From Mariprofundaceae bacterium (GTDB taxonomy: Bacteria; Pseudomonadota; Zetaproteobacteria; Mariprofundales; Mariprofundaceae), in contig WFOK01000067.1 in NCBI GenBank assembly GCA_015488115.1, positions 1 to 46,760 of the forward strand: 46,760 nt of DNA, written 5' to 3'. The stretch's first letter is position 1. Each line of letters starts with the position of its first letter. Below the pieces are notes generated by a model, which saw only the letters and a list, made by a program, of their open reading frames with translations, did no database searches and was not told the origin of the DNA. Made by a program: the position numbers and the translations under genes. Shown here piece by piece: positions 18,798 through 28,489 of this stretch.

Positions 18798-19665
18798 GTG
18801 GTTCCCCTTGCTCCGTGGACGCTCCTTCCGCCAGGGAGCGGTGGATGGCCATGGTGACCTGGACAATGATGATCAGCGGGATGCCCAGGATGCTTCCGGC
18901 CAGGACGCCTCCGAGAAGAAGGGTGATCATGTAGGCCATGCCCGCCCAGAAGCCGGAAGGCTCGAGAATTGCATGCAGAAGACCGGGGGCGGCCGTTTCT
19001 GCGAGCTCATAGGTCGCCTGGATGCCCAGGGACAGAGGAAGCAGCACGATCATCGTGGCCACGGCCGCGATGAAGACTCCTCCGATATTGTAGACCAGCA
19101 GCTCCGTCAGGCGCTCGCGCAATGCGCGCACGATCTTCTGACGCAATGCATCGGCAGACTCATGCGCTGCGGACGTGGCGATCGTGGCGGCCAGATTGAA
19201 CCAGACGAGGATTGCAAAGGCTGCCAGGATTGTATTGAACAGCATCAATGGAATCACGATGATGGCAAGCCAGACCAGGCCGAGGCCGGGAAGGTTGGCC
19301 AGCCAGAGCAGCAGCAGTTCGACGATCATGCAGCCAAGAATCGCTGTCAGCGCCCAGACGGGCAGCATGATGATGCTTCTGAGCCGGCTGGCGGCACGGC
19401 GGAAGGCCTGGGCGGCCGACAGCGGATGGCCATCAACAGCCAGGCTTTGAAGCTGGAATGCGAGCGCGGTCAGGCCGAACAGAAGCCAGCAGGCGAGCAG
19501 AATGCCGCCGATGAGCCAAGCCGCGAAGCCGCTGGCATGGGAAAGCCAGGCGCCGATGAACAGGAGACCGACCAGTGTGGCGATGGCCACCTGCAGCAAA
19601 CGGGGGCGAACGGCATCCCTTGCGGCCGCCAGGATCAGATCGAGACGAAGGTCTTGGCTTTTCAT
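18778..19665 (-). CDS. Integral membrane protein of unknown function
   Basis: 295 residues with about six hydrophobic segments (LLQVAIATLVGLLFIGAWL, the following AAWLIGGILLACWLLFGL, IIMLPVWALTAILGCMIV, LVWLAIIVIPLMLF, FIAAVATMIVLLPLSLG, and a C-terminal LLGGVLAGSILGIPLIIIVQV). It resembles generic DUF975/YciC-like bacterial membrane proteins in layout, without a decisive motif. I chose ATG 19665, about ten bases after AAAAGGAG; an ATG nine bases upstream is too close to that site. First gene of a two-gene unit with the acyl-CoA synthetase, which hints at a link to lipid handling. Confidence 0.75.
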   Translation of the reverse strand: MKSQDLRLDLILAAARDAVRPRLLQVAIATLVGLLFIGAWLSHASGFAAWLIGGILLACWLLFGLTALAFQLQSLAVDGHPLSAAQAFRRAASRLRSIIMLPVWALTAILGCMIVELLLLWLANLPGLGLVWLAIIVIPLMLFNTILAAFAILVWFNLAATIATSAAHESADALRQKIVRALRERLTELLVYNIGGVFIAAVATMIVLLPLSLGIQATYELAETAAPGLLHAILEPSGFWAGMAYMITLLLGGVLAGSILGIPLIIIVQVTMAIHRSLAEGASTEQGEPHVQENT

Positions 19666-19702
19666 GGACGGCATGCTCCTTTTCGTTGCTGACAATGGCT
19701 GC

Positions 19703-19730
19703 AGCATAGCCGACTGTCCCGGGGTCGCAA
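19703..19730 (-). promoter_or_regulatory. Candidate promoter of the membrane protein/acyl-CoA synthetase unit
   Basis: Reading the minus strand, TTGCGA (19730-19725) and TATGCT (19708-19703) are 16 bases apart, giving a start near 19696 and a leader of about 30 bases. Confidence 0.4.
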
Positions 19731-19741
19731 CAGGCCGGAGA

Positions 19742-19769
19742 TTGACCTGTGAGGGGTGTGCTCCATACT
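19742..19769 (+). promoter_or_regulatory. Candidate promoter of the NDUFA9-like/plsY/dprA/topA unit
   Basis: TTGACC at 19742-19747 and CATACT at 19764-19769 with a 16-base spacer, 30 bases before the first start codon. The unit downstream shows no internal gap larger than 8 bases for six genes, so this may drive all of them. Confidence 0.45.
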
Positions 19770-19798
19770 TGAGCAGATCGTTCTGTGAGGAGGAGATC

Positions 19799-20755
19799 AT
19801 GGGCAGACGCTTGTGTTTGATCGGAGGGAGCGGCTTCGTGGGTCGGGCTATCGTTCATCAGGCCATCCGGCGGGGCTACGAGGTGACCGTGGCCTGTCGC
19901 CATCCCGAGCGTGCAAGGGATCTGCTGGTGGATGGAGCAAGGCTTGCGAAGACGGATATCGTGGATGGCAAGGGGCTGGCCCAAGCCGTGGCGGGTGCCC
20001 ATGCCGTCGTGAACCTTGTCGGGCTGCTCTATGAGAAGGGGCGCTACACGTTTGAGGCAGCCCATGTGCATGGAACGGAGCATGTCATCGAGGCGTGCAG
20101 ACAGGCGGGAATCGAGCGTTATCTGCACATGAGCGCGCTGGGGGCAGGAGATGTTCCGGAAAGTCGGTATGCATCGACGAAGGCTGAAGCCGAGGCGAGG
20201 GTTGTCCGCTCGGGGTTGCGTTGGACCATTTTCCGGCCTTCTATCATCTACGGCAGGCACGACTCCTTCTTCAACAAGTTCAAGAAAATGGGCGCTGGTC
20301 TTCCCGTCATGCCGCTGATTTCGCCCGAGACGCGGTTTCAGCCCGTATGGGTGGAGGATGTCGCCCGTGCTTTTGTCATGTCCGTTGACGACAAGCGCAC
20401 TTGGGGGCAGACCTATGTGCTGGCAGGGCCGAAGGTATATTCCTTCCGACAGCTCATCGAGCTGATGAATCGGGAGTTGGGGCGGAAGCAGGTTCTTCTT
20501 CCCTTGCCGGATCTGGTGGCGCGCATGATCGCGGTACTCACGCAATGGCTGCCCACGCCCGTGCTGACAACCGACCAGCTGATCCTGCTCAAGCACGACA
20601 ATGTCGCCCCTCAGGGGGAGAGCTTTCCTGACCAGTTTGGAGCGCCTGCCGAGCTTGAGCGCGTGTTGCCCACGTTCATTCATGGGGATGGAGCAAGCTG
20701 GATGCAGCGGCGGTTTGATGAGCTTCGTCGTCATTACCGAAAGGGGAGCCTTTGA
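19799..20755 (+). CDS. NDUFA9-like NAD(P)-binding atypical SDR protein
   Basis: 318 residues. The N-terminal nucleotide-binding motif is GGSGFVGRAIVHQAIRRG (GxxGxxG), followed by the atypical short-chain dehydrogenase pattern of complex I NDUFA9-like proteins: VNLVGLLYEKGRYTFEAAHV, SRYASTKAEAE and FRPSIIYGRHDSFFN. The bacterial role is unsettled; relatives are annotated as NADH:ubiquinone oxidoreductase-associated or nucleoside-diphosphate-sugar epimerase-like. No complex I genes are nearby. The GAGGAGGAG ribosome site fixes ATG 19799. Its stop overlaps the TTG start of plsY. Confidence 0.85.
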   Translation: MGRRLCLIGGSGFVGRAIVHQAIRRGYEVTVACRHPERARDLLVDGARLAKTDIVDGKGLAQAVAGAHAVVNLVGLLYEKGRYTFEAAHVHGTEHVIEACRQAGIERYLHMSALGAGDVPESRYASTKAEAEARVVRSGLRWTIFRPSIIYGRHDSFFNKFKKMGAGLPVMPLISPETRFQPVWVEDVARAFVMSVDDKRTWGQTYVLAGPKVYSFRQLIELMNRELGRKQVLLPLPDLVARMIAVLTQWLPTPVLTTDQLILLKHDNVAPQGESFPDQFGAPAELERVLPTFIHGDGASWMQRRFDELRRHYRKGSL

Positions 20756-21369
20756 GTCCGGATTCCTTTCTCTGGCTGGCCTTGCTGGCCTACCTTGTCG
20801 GAGGCATCCCGTTCGGGCTGCTGTTCTCTTTGTGGCTGGCGAAGCGAGATCCGCGCAAGCACGGCAGCGGCAACATCGGTGCCACCAATGCCCTGCGTAC
20901 CGGGGGCAAGAAGGTCGGGGCACTGACGTTGTTGGCCGACATCGGCAAGGGCAGTCTCGTCGTCGCCGTAGCCTTGAGTCTTGGTCTAGCGGATTGGCAG
21001 GTGGCCTGCATTGCCTTGCTGGCCTTTCTTGGTCATATCTATCCCATCTATTTGCGCTTTCGTGGTGGCAAGGGCGTGGCGACGATGTTTGGCGTGCTGT
21101 TGCCATGGCAGCCCTGGCTGGCTGTCATGGCCTTTGTCGTCTGGTATGCCGTGCTGAAATGGCGGCATTATGTTTCTCTCGCCTCGATCGTGGCCGGGTG
21201 GTCACTGCCGTGCGGAGTCTGGCTGCTCGGCTCGGGCAGGGAGGCCCTTTATCTCGGTGTGATTCTTGCTGCGCTGATGACTTGGCGTCATCGGGAGAAC
21301 ATTCAGCGGCTCCTGCAAGGCACTGAGCCGACCACGAACCAGGATCGTCGAGAGAGGATGCAGGCGTAA
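20752..21369 (+). CDS. plsY: Glycerol-3-phosphate acyltransferase PlsY
   Basis: 205 residues, integral membrane acyl-phosphate:glycerol-3-phosphate acyltransferase that makes lysophosphatidic acid. Conserved loops GGIPFGLLFS, HGSGNIGATNALR, and FRGGKGVATMFG are present and five to six hydrophobic helices fit the family. The start is TTG at 20752, overlapping the preceding TGA; AAGGGGAG lies 5 bases upstream. The C-terminus is slightly longer than usual (GTEPTTNQDRRERMQA). The stop TAA shares its last base with the next ATG. Confidence 0.95.
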   Translation: MSPDSFLWLALLAYLVGGIPFGLLFSLWLAKRDPRKHGSGNIGATNALRTGGKKVGALTLLADIGKGSLVVAVALSLGLADWQVACIALLAFLGHIYPIYLRFRGGKGVATMFGVLLPWQPWLAVMAFVVWYAVLKWRHYVSLASIVAGWSLPCGVWLLGSGREALYLGVILAALMTWRHRENIQRLLQGTEPTTNQDRRERMQA

Positions 21370-22406
21370 TGCCAAGGGGGGTCATGGCTGTCCTCGTGAT
21401 CATGGTCCTGCTCGCTTCCATGCCGGCGCATGGAGGCCAGAAGGTCGATCATCCAGAGCAGGCCCTGCGGGAACAGGTGCCCCAGCCCTATGTCGTTCAG
21501 CCCGGTGACACGCTCTGGGATATCGCCAAGCGTTTTTTCAAGGATCCTTACCAGTGGCTGCACATTTGGGAGCGGAACCTGTACATCACGAATCCCGATC
21601 TGATCTATCCGGGCAACAGGATATGGTTTGATGCCGATTATGCGGAACGCGGCGGGCTCAGGGTCGAACGGGTGCAGCCAACCGCGGTGATCAGGCCAGT
21701 CCAGAGGCTTGAGCCCGCAGTGGACCCTCGTCGCATCGTTCATGCACTGCGCCATTATGACTTTGTGGCCGAGGATGAGCTGGAGGGCGTGGGCTACATT
21801 CTGGGCTCCAACGAGGAACGCCTGAACTTCGGCGCGGGGGATGCGCTCTATGTTCGCTTGACCGGGGCCGTGAGCTCTCCGTCCTTCGATGTGTTTCGCC
21901 CCACGGATGTCGTGAAGGACCCGCATACGGGCAAGAGGCTCGGACGGCTTGTCGTGCATCTGGGCCGGGTCAGGCTGACGAGCTCCTTGGAACAGGGGGA
22001 GGCAAGGACTGCGATCGTGGAGCGGGCGTTTTCGGAGATTGAGCCGGGGGACCGGCTGAAGCCGGCGCTGGATGTGGATCCAAGCATCATTCCGTTTGTT
22101 CCTGCGCGAGACCATCCAGGCACGGTTTTGTTCATCATGAACGATGCGGCCGAGGCGGGACAGAACCAGGTTGTCGGCATCAGTCCATCCGCAGCCGATG
22201 GCGTGAGGCCAGGCATGCGGCTGCTCGTTTTCCGCAAGGGTCGGCGCATCCGGGATCCTCGGAGCGGCAAGGATGTGGACCTGCCTGATGAGCCGATCGG
22301 AGAGTTGCTGGTCATTGTTGCGCACAAGCATGCATCCATGGCCCTGGTCATGCGCTCAACCAAGGCCATCAATATCGGAGATGCCGTTCACAGCATGATC
22401 CGGTAG
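21369..22406 (+). CDS. Exported LysM-domain protein
   Basis: 345 residues. Signal peptide at about 1-22 (VMAVLVIMVLLASMPAHG). One LysM domain at about 40-86: YVVQPGDTLWDIAKRF, then NPDLIYPGNRIWF. The remaining 250 residues are beta-rich and end in HSMIR, with no catalytic motif I recognise. LysM binds N-acetylglucosamine in peptidoglycan, so it likely acts in the periplasm. Proteins of this layout are commonly encoded just upstream of dprA in Pseudomonadota, as here. Confidence 0.88.
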   Translation: MPRGVMAVLVIMVLLASMPAHGGQKVDHPEQALREQVPQPYVVQPGDTLWDIAKRFFKDPYQWLHIWERNLYITNPDLIYPGNRIWFDADYAERGGLRVERVQPTAVIRPVQRLEPAVDPRRIVHALRHYDFVAEDELEGVGYILGSNEERLNFGAGDALYVRLTGAVSSPSFDVFRPTDVVKDPHTGKRLGRLVVHLGRVRLTSSLEQGEARTAIVERAFSEIEPGDRLKPALDVDPSIIPFVPARDHPGTVLFIMNDAAEAGQNQVVGISPSAADGVRPGMRLLVFRKGRRIRDPRSGKDVDLPDEPIGELLVIVAHKHASMALVMRSTKAINIGDAVHSMIR

Positions 22407-22414
22407 CCTGGCTC

Positions 22415-23521
22415 ATGGCGCATGCAAACGACAAGCTGCTGGGCTGGGTCCGGTTGTTGCTGACCCCTGGTGTCGGTCCCGTGATCGGACGTAAGCTGGT
22501 TCATGCGGTTGGCGGTATAGAGAACCTCTGGCACCTTTCCGATGAAGGCTTGCGTTCGTTGACGGGCGTCGGCCCTGTCTTGCTTGCGGCCATGCGCCGA
22601 TCGTCGCTTGATGAGGCCAGGCGCCGGCTAGCGTCCTGGGAGCGCTCCGGCCTGACCATGCTTTCCCCCGATGACGAGCGTTACCCGGCGAGACTGGCGG
22701 CACTTGACGATGCTCCGTTGATCCTTTTTGCCTTGGGCACCTTGTCGGTGCTGGACAGTTCCAGGATGCTGGCCATGGTGGGCAGCCGCAAGGCCAGCAG
22801 GGAAGGGCGCCTGTTGACGTTTAGATGGGCCCGCTATTTCTCCCGGCAGGGCGTCACGATCGTCAGTGGCATGGCCGCGGGCATCGACTGGGCTGCGCAC
22901 AGTGGCGCCATGGAGGAGGGAGAGACGGTCGCCGTGCTTGGCTTTGGCCTGTTGGCAGAAGCAAGCGGGGATCAGCGGCGCATGATCGGGCGCATCAGCG
23001 AACATGGTTGCGTGCTCAGCGAATGCCTGCCGGAACAGTCGGCAAGGCCCGAGCATTTTCCTCGTCGCAATCGCATCATCGCCGGGCTGTCCGACGGCGT
23101 CCTGGTCATGGAGGCAGACAGGCGCTCGGGTGCGTTGATCACGGCGCAGCAGGCGGCCGATTACGGACGGGAGGTCATGGCGGTTCCCGGCAGTGTGCTC
23201 ACGCGGACGCATGAAGGTTGCCACCACCTCATACGGGAGGGCGCCATGCTCGCGGAAAACCCTGGTCAGTGCCTGCAGCACATGGGCTGGCAGCTTGTCC
23301 GCCAAACGGCTCGAAGGAGCTATGCGCCAGCGAACGAGCAGGAGGAGCAGGTGTTGCTGGCCCTGAGTCAGGGGCCTCTGGCCATGGATGCATTGAGCGA
23401 GACTTGCGGGTTGACCATTCCGGAACTTTCCTCCATCTTGCTCGCCCTTGAGCTGCAGGGGGTGGTCGAGCGTCTTCCCGGCAGCCGCTATCTGCTCAAT
23501 GTGGAGTTGAAGGAATCATGA
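22415..23521 (+). CDS. dprA: DNA-processing protein DprA
   Basis: 368 residues. Loads RecA onto incoming single-stranded DNA during natural transformation. An N-terminal SAM/HhH-like region (LLLTPGVGPVIGRKLV) is followed by the Rossmann-like DprA domain with AMVGSRKAS, VSGMAAGIDWAAHSGAMEEG, PRRNRIIAGLSDGVLVMEA and GALITAQQAADYGREV. A C-terminal winged helix (about 305-365) is present. Stop overlaps the topA start (ATGA). DprA is also found in non-competent species, so it does not prove transformability. Confidence 0.96.
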   Translation: MAHANDKLLGWVRLLLTPGVGPVIGRKLVHAVGGIENLWHLSDEGLRSLTGVGPVLLAAMRRSSLDEARRRLASWERSGLTMLSPDDERYPARLAALDDAPLILFALGTLSVLDSSRMLAMVGSRKASREGRLLTFRWARYFSRQGVTIVSGMAAGIDWAAHSGAMEEGETVAVLGFGLLAEASGDQRRMIGRISEHGCVLSECLPEQSARPEHFPRRNRIIAGLSDGVLVMEADRRSGALITAQQAADYGREVMAVPGSVLTRTHEGCHHLIREGAMLAENPGQCLQHMGWQLVRQTARRSYAPANEQEEQVLLALSQGPLAMDALSETCGLTIPELSSILLALELQGVVERLPGSRYLLNVELKES

Positions 23522-25782
23522 GTGCCGTCGTAGTCGTCGAGTCGCCGGCCAAGGCGAAAACCATCGAGAAATACCTGGGCAAGGGCTACAAGGTCCTTGC
23601 TTCCTATGGCCATGTGCGGGCGTTTCCGAAGAAGGACGGCTCCGTCGATCCCGATCGTGATTTCGCGCTGATTTACGAGTTGATCGAGGACAAGAAGAAG
23701 CGCATTGATGCCATCGAGAAGGCCCTGAAGAAGGCCGACACGCTGATCCTTGCCAGCGACCTGGACCGCGAGGGAGAGGCCATTGCCTGGCATATCGTCG
23801 AGGTCCTGCGGGAACGCGGCGCGCTGAAGGGCAAGAAGGTACAGCGCATCACGTTCAACGAAATCACGCCTCAGGCCATTCGGGAGGCCATCGAACACCC
23901 TGCGCAGATCGACATGCGCCTTGTCGATGCCCAGCAGACGCGGAGTGCCCTGGATTATCTGGTCGGCTTTTCCCTGTCGCCCTTGTTATGGAAGAAGATT
24001 CGCGGGGGGTTGTCCGCCGGACGCGTGCAGTCAGTGGCCTTGAGGTTGATCTGCGAACGCGAGGAGCATATCAGGAACTTCAAGCCCAGGGAATTCTGGA
24101 CCGTCGAGGCGGAGTGCGTCAAGGAAGAGGCCGAAGCTTCCTTCCAAGCGCGGCTGGCTGAGGTCGATGGCAAAAAGCTGGGCAAGTTCTCGATCGTTGA
24201 CGGCGTGAGCGCAAAGGCCCTGGCGCGCAGGGTAGAGCAGGCCTCACTGAGGGTAGAGACGGTCCAGAAAAAGCAGAAGCGGCAACAGCCTCCGCCGCCG
24301 TTCATCACATCGACGCTTCAAATGGAGGCGGCCAGGAAATTGGGCTTTACGGCCCGCAAGACCATGCAGGTGGCCCAGATGCTTTACGAGGGCATTGATC
24401 TTGGGGGAGAGCGTGTCGGCTTGATCACCTACATGCGTACGGATTCCGTCACCTTGTCCGATGATGCCCTGCATGAAATGCGGAGCTATCTGGAGAAGAA
24501 TTTCGATGAGCGCTTTCTTCCGTCCAGGCCACGGCGCTTCAAGACCAAGAGCAAGAACGCCCAGGAAGCGCATGAGGCCATACGGCCGACCTCCATCTGG
24601 CGCGATCCACCATCGCTTGCCGATGTGCTGGATCGCGATGCGCTGCGCCTGTATGAGCTGATTTGGAAAAGGGCCCTGGCATCGCAGATGGCGCCGGCCG
24701 TCATCGATCAGGTTGCAGCGGACATCGTCGGGGCTGGATTGGGGCTTCGGGCGACAGGCTCCCGTCTCGCATTTCCCGGTTTCCGGTCGCTGTACACGGA
24801 AGGCACGGATGAGCCCGAGAAGAAAAGCGAGGGCAACATCCTGCCCCCATTGGAGGCAGGGGAAGCCATTCTCATTCTCAAGGCGCAGGCCATCCAACAC
24901 TTTACCGAACCCAAGCCCAGGTATACGGAGGCCACGCTGGTCAAGGAACTGGAAGGGTACGGCATCGGCCGTCCCTCGACCTATGCGACCATTCTCAATG
25001 TCCTGCGCGAGCGGAAATACGTGCGCATGGAAAAGAAGCGCTTTGTTCCCACCGAGGTTGGCGAATGGGTCAACAAGTTTCTCGTTGAGAACTTCGAGGA
25101 GATCGTCAACACGGATTTCACGGCTCGCATCGAGGACAAGCTGGATGCCGTGGCGCGGGGCGAGCTCGAGGGCAAGCCCGTGCTCAGGGCCTTCTGGGGA
25201 CCGTTCAAGGCCGAGGTTGATCGGGCCATGAAGGCGGACAGGCCCTCGGAGGAAACCGATGAGGTTTGTCCGGAATGCGGCCGGCCCATGGTCATCAAGC
25301 TCGGGCGCTATGGCCGTTTTCTGGCCTGCACCGGCTATCCTGGCTGCAAGGTGGCGCGCCCGCTGAACGACCAGCAGCAGACCGAGGAGCCGGTCGTCAG
25401 CGACGAAAAATGCGAGCAGTGCGGATCGCCCATGGTCGTGAAGCAGGGCCGCTACGGGAAATTCCTGGGGTGCTCGGCCTATCCGAAATGCCGCAACATC
25501 CAGCCACTTGAAAAGCCGAAAGACACGGGGGTTCGCTGTCCCCAGTGCGGCGAGGGCACCTTCCTTGAAAAGCGTTCCCGTCGCGGCAAGGTGTTTTATT
25601 CCTGCTCGGCCTACCCGAAGTGCAAGAATGCACTGTGGAACAAGCCGATCGCGCGTGCCTGTCCCAAGTGCGGGGCCTCCTTTGTAACCGAAAAGCTTAC
25701 CAAGCGGAACGGGCTTGAGCATGTCTGCGTTTCCGAGGGCTGCGGCTGGAAGGAGAAGATCGAGGTGGTTGACGCTGCCTGA
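23518..25782 (+). CDS. topA: DNA topoisomerase I
   Basis: 754 residues. Type IA enzyme that relaxes negative supercoils. TOPRIM domain with E9 (VVESPAKAKT) and DLDREGE at 81-87; active tyrosine Y305 in LITYMRTDS. The C-terminal part carries four C4 zinc-ribbon repeats, starting CPECGRPM, CEQCGSPM, CPQCGEGT and CPKCGASF, the last with a CVSEGC end. Shorter than the 865-residue E. coli enzyme because the C-terminal non-zinc domains are absent. The end overlaps the rimI start. Confidence 0.98.
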   Translation: MSAVVVVESPAKAKTIEKYLGKGYKVLASYGHVRAFPKKDGSVDPDRDFALIYELIEDKKKRIDAIEKALKKADTLILASDLDREGEAIAWHIVEVLRERGALKGKKVQRITFNEITPQAIREAIEHPAQIDMRLVDAQQTRSALDYLVGFSLSPLLWKKIRGGLSAGRVQSVALRLICEREEHIRNFKPREFWTVEAECVKEEAEASFQARLAEVDGKKLGKFSIVDGVSAKALARRVEQASLRVETVQKKQKRQQPPPPFITSTLQMEAARKLGFTARKTMQVAQMLYEGIDLGGERVGLITYMRTDSVTLSDDALHEMRSYLEKNFDERFLPSRPRRFKTKSKNAQEAHEAIRPTSIWRDPPSLADVLDRDALRLYELIWKRALASQMAPAVIDQVAADIVGAGLGLRATGSRLAFPGFRSLYTEGTDEPEKKSEGNILPPLEAGEAILILKAQAIQHFTEPKPRYTEATLVKELEGYGIGRPSTYATILNVLRERKYVRMEKKRFVPTEVGEWVNKFLVENFEEIVNTDFTARIEDKLDAVARGELEGKPVLRAFWGPFKAEVDRAMKADRPSEETDEVCPECGRPMVIKLGRYGRFLACTGYPGCKVARPLNDQQQTEEPVVSDEKCEQCGSPMVVKQGRYGKFLGCSAYPKCRNIQPLEKPKDTGVRCPQCGEGTFLEKRSRRGKVFYSCSAYPKCKNALWNKPIARACPKCGASFVTEKLTKRNGLEHVCVSEGCGWKEKIEVVDAA

Positions 25783-26230
25783 AATTCGGCAGGCGGGGCC
25801 GGAGGCGCTGTGCGAGGTTCATGCGATCAACCGCGTCTGTTTTGCCGAATCTTGGAGTCTTCGGGCGCTGGAGGATGCGCTGTGTGCCGGGGCGGAGCTG
25901 CGCCTTTGCGTCGGGGAGAAGGTATGGGCGTATCTGCTTAGCCAGGATGTGCTGGATGAAACCCATGTGCTGCAGATCGCCGTGCTGCCCGAGGCCAGGG
26001 GGCATGGCATGGCCAGCGCCCTGATGCTCTCCCTGATGGAGGCCAAACGGACGCAGCGGCGCATACTGCTGGAGGTCCGATCCTCGAACGAGGCGGCCAG
26101 GCGTCTTTATCAGAAGCTGGGCTTTGCGCGCATTGGCGTTCGCCCGCGGTATTATGGGGCTAGGCCGGGGCAGGCGGCCGAGGATGCCGAGGTGTTGGCC
26201 CTGGATATGGAGCGGGATGCGCTGCCTTGA
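25769..26230 (+). CDS. rimI: RimI-like ribosomal protein N-acetyltransferase
   Basis: 153 residues of the GNAT fold. Motif A reads LQIAVLPEARGHGMASALM with the acetyl-CoA loop RGHGMA; motif B includes EVRSSNEAARRLYQKLGFARIGVRPRYY, diagnostic for RimI, which acetylates the N-terminus of S18. I chose TTG 25769, which overlaps the end of topA by 14 bases and gives normal family length; longer readings lie inside topA. The ribosome site is weak, so expression probably depends on coupling. Confidence 0.88.
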   Translation: MTLPEIRQAGPEALCEVHAINRVCFAESWSLRALEDALCAGAELRLCVGEKVWAYLLSQDVLDETHVLQIAVLPEARGHGMASALMLSLMEAKRTQRRILLEVRSSNEAARRLYQKLGFARIGVRPRYYGARPGQAAEDAEVLALDMERDALP

Positions 26231-26256
26231 CAGCGCGCAGGCCAGGCCCATATTGT
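26227..26256 (+). promoter_or_regulatory. Candidate promoter of ilvIH
   Basis: Perfect TTGACA at 26227-26232, overlapping the rimI stop, with CATATT (16-base spacer, 26249-26254) or TATTGT (18-base spacer, 26251-26256) as -10. Leader of about 25-30 bases; too short for an attenuator peptide. Confidence 0.45.
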
Positions 26257-26287
26257 CCCAAGCCTTGAACCTGATGAGAAGGAAGCC

Positions 26288-27991
26288 ATGAAACTGACCG
26301 GAGCAGAGATTTTTGTTGAATGCCTGAAACGGGAAGGGGTGGATACGATCTTCGGCTACCCCGGCGGGGCCGTGTTGCCCATCTACGATGCCATCTTCAA
26401 GCAAAGCGATTTCAGGCATGTGCTCGTGCGCCATGAGCAAGCGGCGCTGCATGCAGCCAACGGCTATGCCCGCGTGACCGGCAAGTGTGGCGTGGCGCTG
26501 GTGACCAGCGGGCCGGGTGCGACGAATGCCGTGACGGGCTTGGCCGATTCGAACATGGATTCAATCCCGACGGTCTGTTTCTCCGGTCAGGTCGTTTCCA
26601 GCCTGATCGGCAATGATGCCTTTCAGGAGGCCGATGTCGTCGGCATCACGCGCAGTGCCACAAAGCACAACTTTCTGGTCAAGCGCGTCGAGGATCTCGC
26701 GCTGACCATCCGCCAGGCCTTCCACATTGCGCAGACGGGGCGTCCGGGCGCCGTGCTGGTGGACATTCCGAAGGATGTCAGCACGAACAGTTGCGAATTC
26801 GTCTGGCCCGAATCCGTGGAGATGCGCTCATACAGGCCCACGGTGAAGGGCCATCCAGGGCAGATCCGCAAGGCTGTCCGCGCCCTGCTTGCGGCCAAAC
26901 GGCCGGTGATCTACACAGGGGGCGGGGTCATCAGCTCAGCCCATGGTGTTCCCCGCCTGCGCGAATTGGTCGATCGGCTCCATTATCCGGTGACAAACAC
27001 GCTCATGGGCCTGGGTGGCATCGCCTATGATCATCCCTGCTTTCTCGGCATGCTTGGCATGCATGGAACGTATGAGGCCAACATGGCCATTCAGCACTCG
27101 GATCTGATCCTGGCCGTCGGCGCCCGGTTCGATGACCGGGTGACCGGCAAGATCGAGGCCTTTGCGCCGGATGCAAGGATCATTCACATCGATGTGGATC
27201 CGTCATCCATTTCGAAGAACGTCACGGCGCATATTCCGATTGTCGGCGATGTCGGGGTCGTGCTCGGGCAGATGCTGGAAGAGCTCGATCGCCGCAGCAC
27301 CAATCCAGATCGGGACGCGCTCACGGTCTGGTGGCATCAGATTGACGAATGGCGCGCCAGGCATTGCCTTGCGTTCGAGCAGTCTCCGGATGGTCCGATC
27401 AAGCCGCAGACCGTGATCCGCAAGGTTCATGAACTGACTGCTGGCAAGGCGATCGTGGCCACCGATGTCGGACAGCACCAGATGTGGGCAGCCCAGCACT
27501 ATGGCTTCAGAGAGCCAAGGCGCTGGCTGACGTCGGGTGGCCTTGGCACGATGGGCTATGGCCTGCCTGCGGGCATCGGTGCCCAGATCGCGCGCCCGGA
27601 TGAGCGCGTGCTCGTGTTCACCGGCGACGCCTCCGTGCAAATGTGCATTCAGGAGCTTTCCACGGCCAGGCAGTACAAGCTGCCTGTCGTCGTGATCATC
27701 CTGAACAACGCCTATATGGGCATGGTGCGCCAGTGGCAGCAGATGTTCTATGAATCACGTTATTCGCATTCCTATTTCGATTCGCTGCCCGATTTCGTCA
27801 AGCTGGCCGAGGCCTACGGCGGCATTGGCTTGCGGGCCGACACACCGGCCGAGCTGGATGATGTGCTCAGAAAGGCCTTCGCCGTGGATGGCGAGCGCTT
27901 TGTGCTTGTCGATATCGCCGTTTCAAAGGAAGAGAACGTGCTGCCCATGGTGCCCGCGGGGGCGGCGCTGCATGAGATGGTGCTGGCATGA
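26288..27991 (+). CDS. ilvI: Acetolactate synthase large (catalytic) subunit
   Basis: 567 residues. Thiamine-diphosphate enzyme making acetolactate or acetohydroxybutyrate, first common step of branched-chain amino acid synthesis. Features: [14 protein letters not shown], the catalytic glutamate in [10 protein letters not shown], and the TPP motif beginning [15 protein letters not shown] and ending IILNN. AAGGAAGCC precedes the ATG. Its stop overlaps the ilvH start (ATGA). The symbol ilvI rather than ilvB rests on pairing with an IlvH-type subunit. Confidence 0.95.
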   Translation: MKLTGAEIFVECLKREGVDTIFGYPGGAVLPIYDAIFKQSDFRHVLVRHEQAALHAANGYARVTGKCGVALVTSGPGATNAVTGLADSNMDSIPTVCFSGQVVSSLIGNDAFQEADVVGITRSATKHNFLVKRVEDLALTIRQAFHIAQTGRPGAVLVDIPKDVSTNSCEFVWPESVEMRSYRPTVKGHPGQIRKAVRALLAAKRPVIYTGGGVISSAHGVPRLRELVDRLHYPVTNTLMGLGGIAYDHPCFLGMLGMHGTYEANMAIQHSDLILAVGARFDDRVTGKIEAFAPDARIIHIDVDPSSISKNVTAHIPIVGDVGVVLGQMLEELDRRSTNPDRDALTVWWHQIDEWRARHCLAFEQSPDGPIKPQTVIRKVHELTAGKAIVATDVGQHQMWAAQHYGFREPRRWLTSGGLGTMGYGLPAGIGAQIARPDERVLVFTGDASVQMCIQELSTARQYKLPVVVIILNNAYMGMVRQWQQMFYESRYSHSYFDSLPDFVKLAEAYGGIGLRADTPAELDDVLRKAFAVDGERFVLVDIAVSKEENVLPMVPAGAALHEMVLA

Positions 27992-28485
27992 GACACACGA
28001 TCACGATTCTGGTGGAAAATGAGTTTGGCGTGCTCACGCGCGTGGCGGGATTGTTCTCCGCCAGGGGCTACAATATCGAGTCGCTCAACGTTGCTCCGAC
28101 GATGGACCCCACGGTTTCGCGCATGACGCTGGTGACGCGCGGGGATGAGCGCGTCATCGAGCAGATCAAGAAGCAGCTGAACAAGCTGATTCCGGTGATC
28201 AAGACCGAGGACATCTCCCATACGGCCCACATGGAGCGGGAAATGCTGCTGGTCAAGGTGCGCGCGGAGGAGCAGACGCGCGCCGAGGTGTTGCGCATGG
28301 CGGATGTGTTCCGGGCCAAGGTCGTCGATGTCTCGCCGAGCAGCTACACGCTTGAGCTGACGGGAAAGGCGAACAAGCTGGAGGCGTTTCTGCGCATGCT
28401 TGAGCCCATGGGCATCATCGAAATGACCCGCACCGGGCCCGTCGGCATGCGCCGGGGGGAGAAGGGCTTTGTCGTTGATGGATAG
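27988..28485 (+). CDS. ilvH: Acetolactate synthase small (regulatory) subunit
   Basis: 165 residues, the full IlvH length. N-terminal ACT domain [20 protein letters not shown] and [13 protein letters not shown], which binds valine for feedback control, then the conserved C-terminal ACT-like domain [14 protein letters not shown]. Coupled to ilvI. Converges with folC, four bases between stops, with no visible terminator. Confidence 0.97.
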   Translation: MRHTITILVENEFGVLTRVAGLFSARGYNIESLNVAPTMDPTVSRMTLVTRGDERVIEQIKKQLNKLIPVIKTEDISHTAHMEREMLLVKVRAEEQTRAEVLRMADVFRAKVVDVSPSSYTLELTGKANKLEAFLRMLEPMGIIEMTRTGPVGMRRGEKGFVVDG

Positions 28486-28489
28486 CCCG

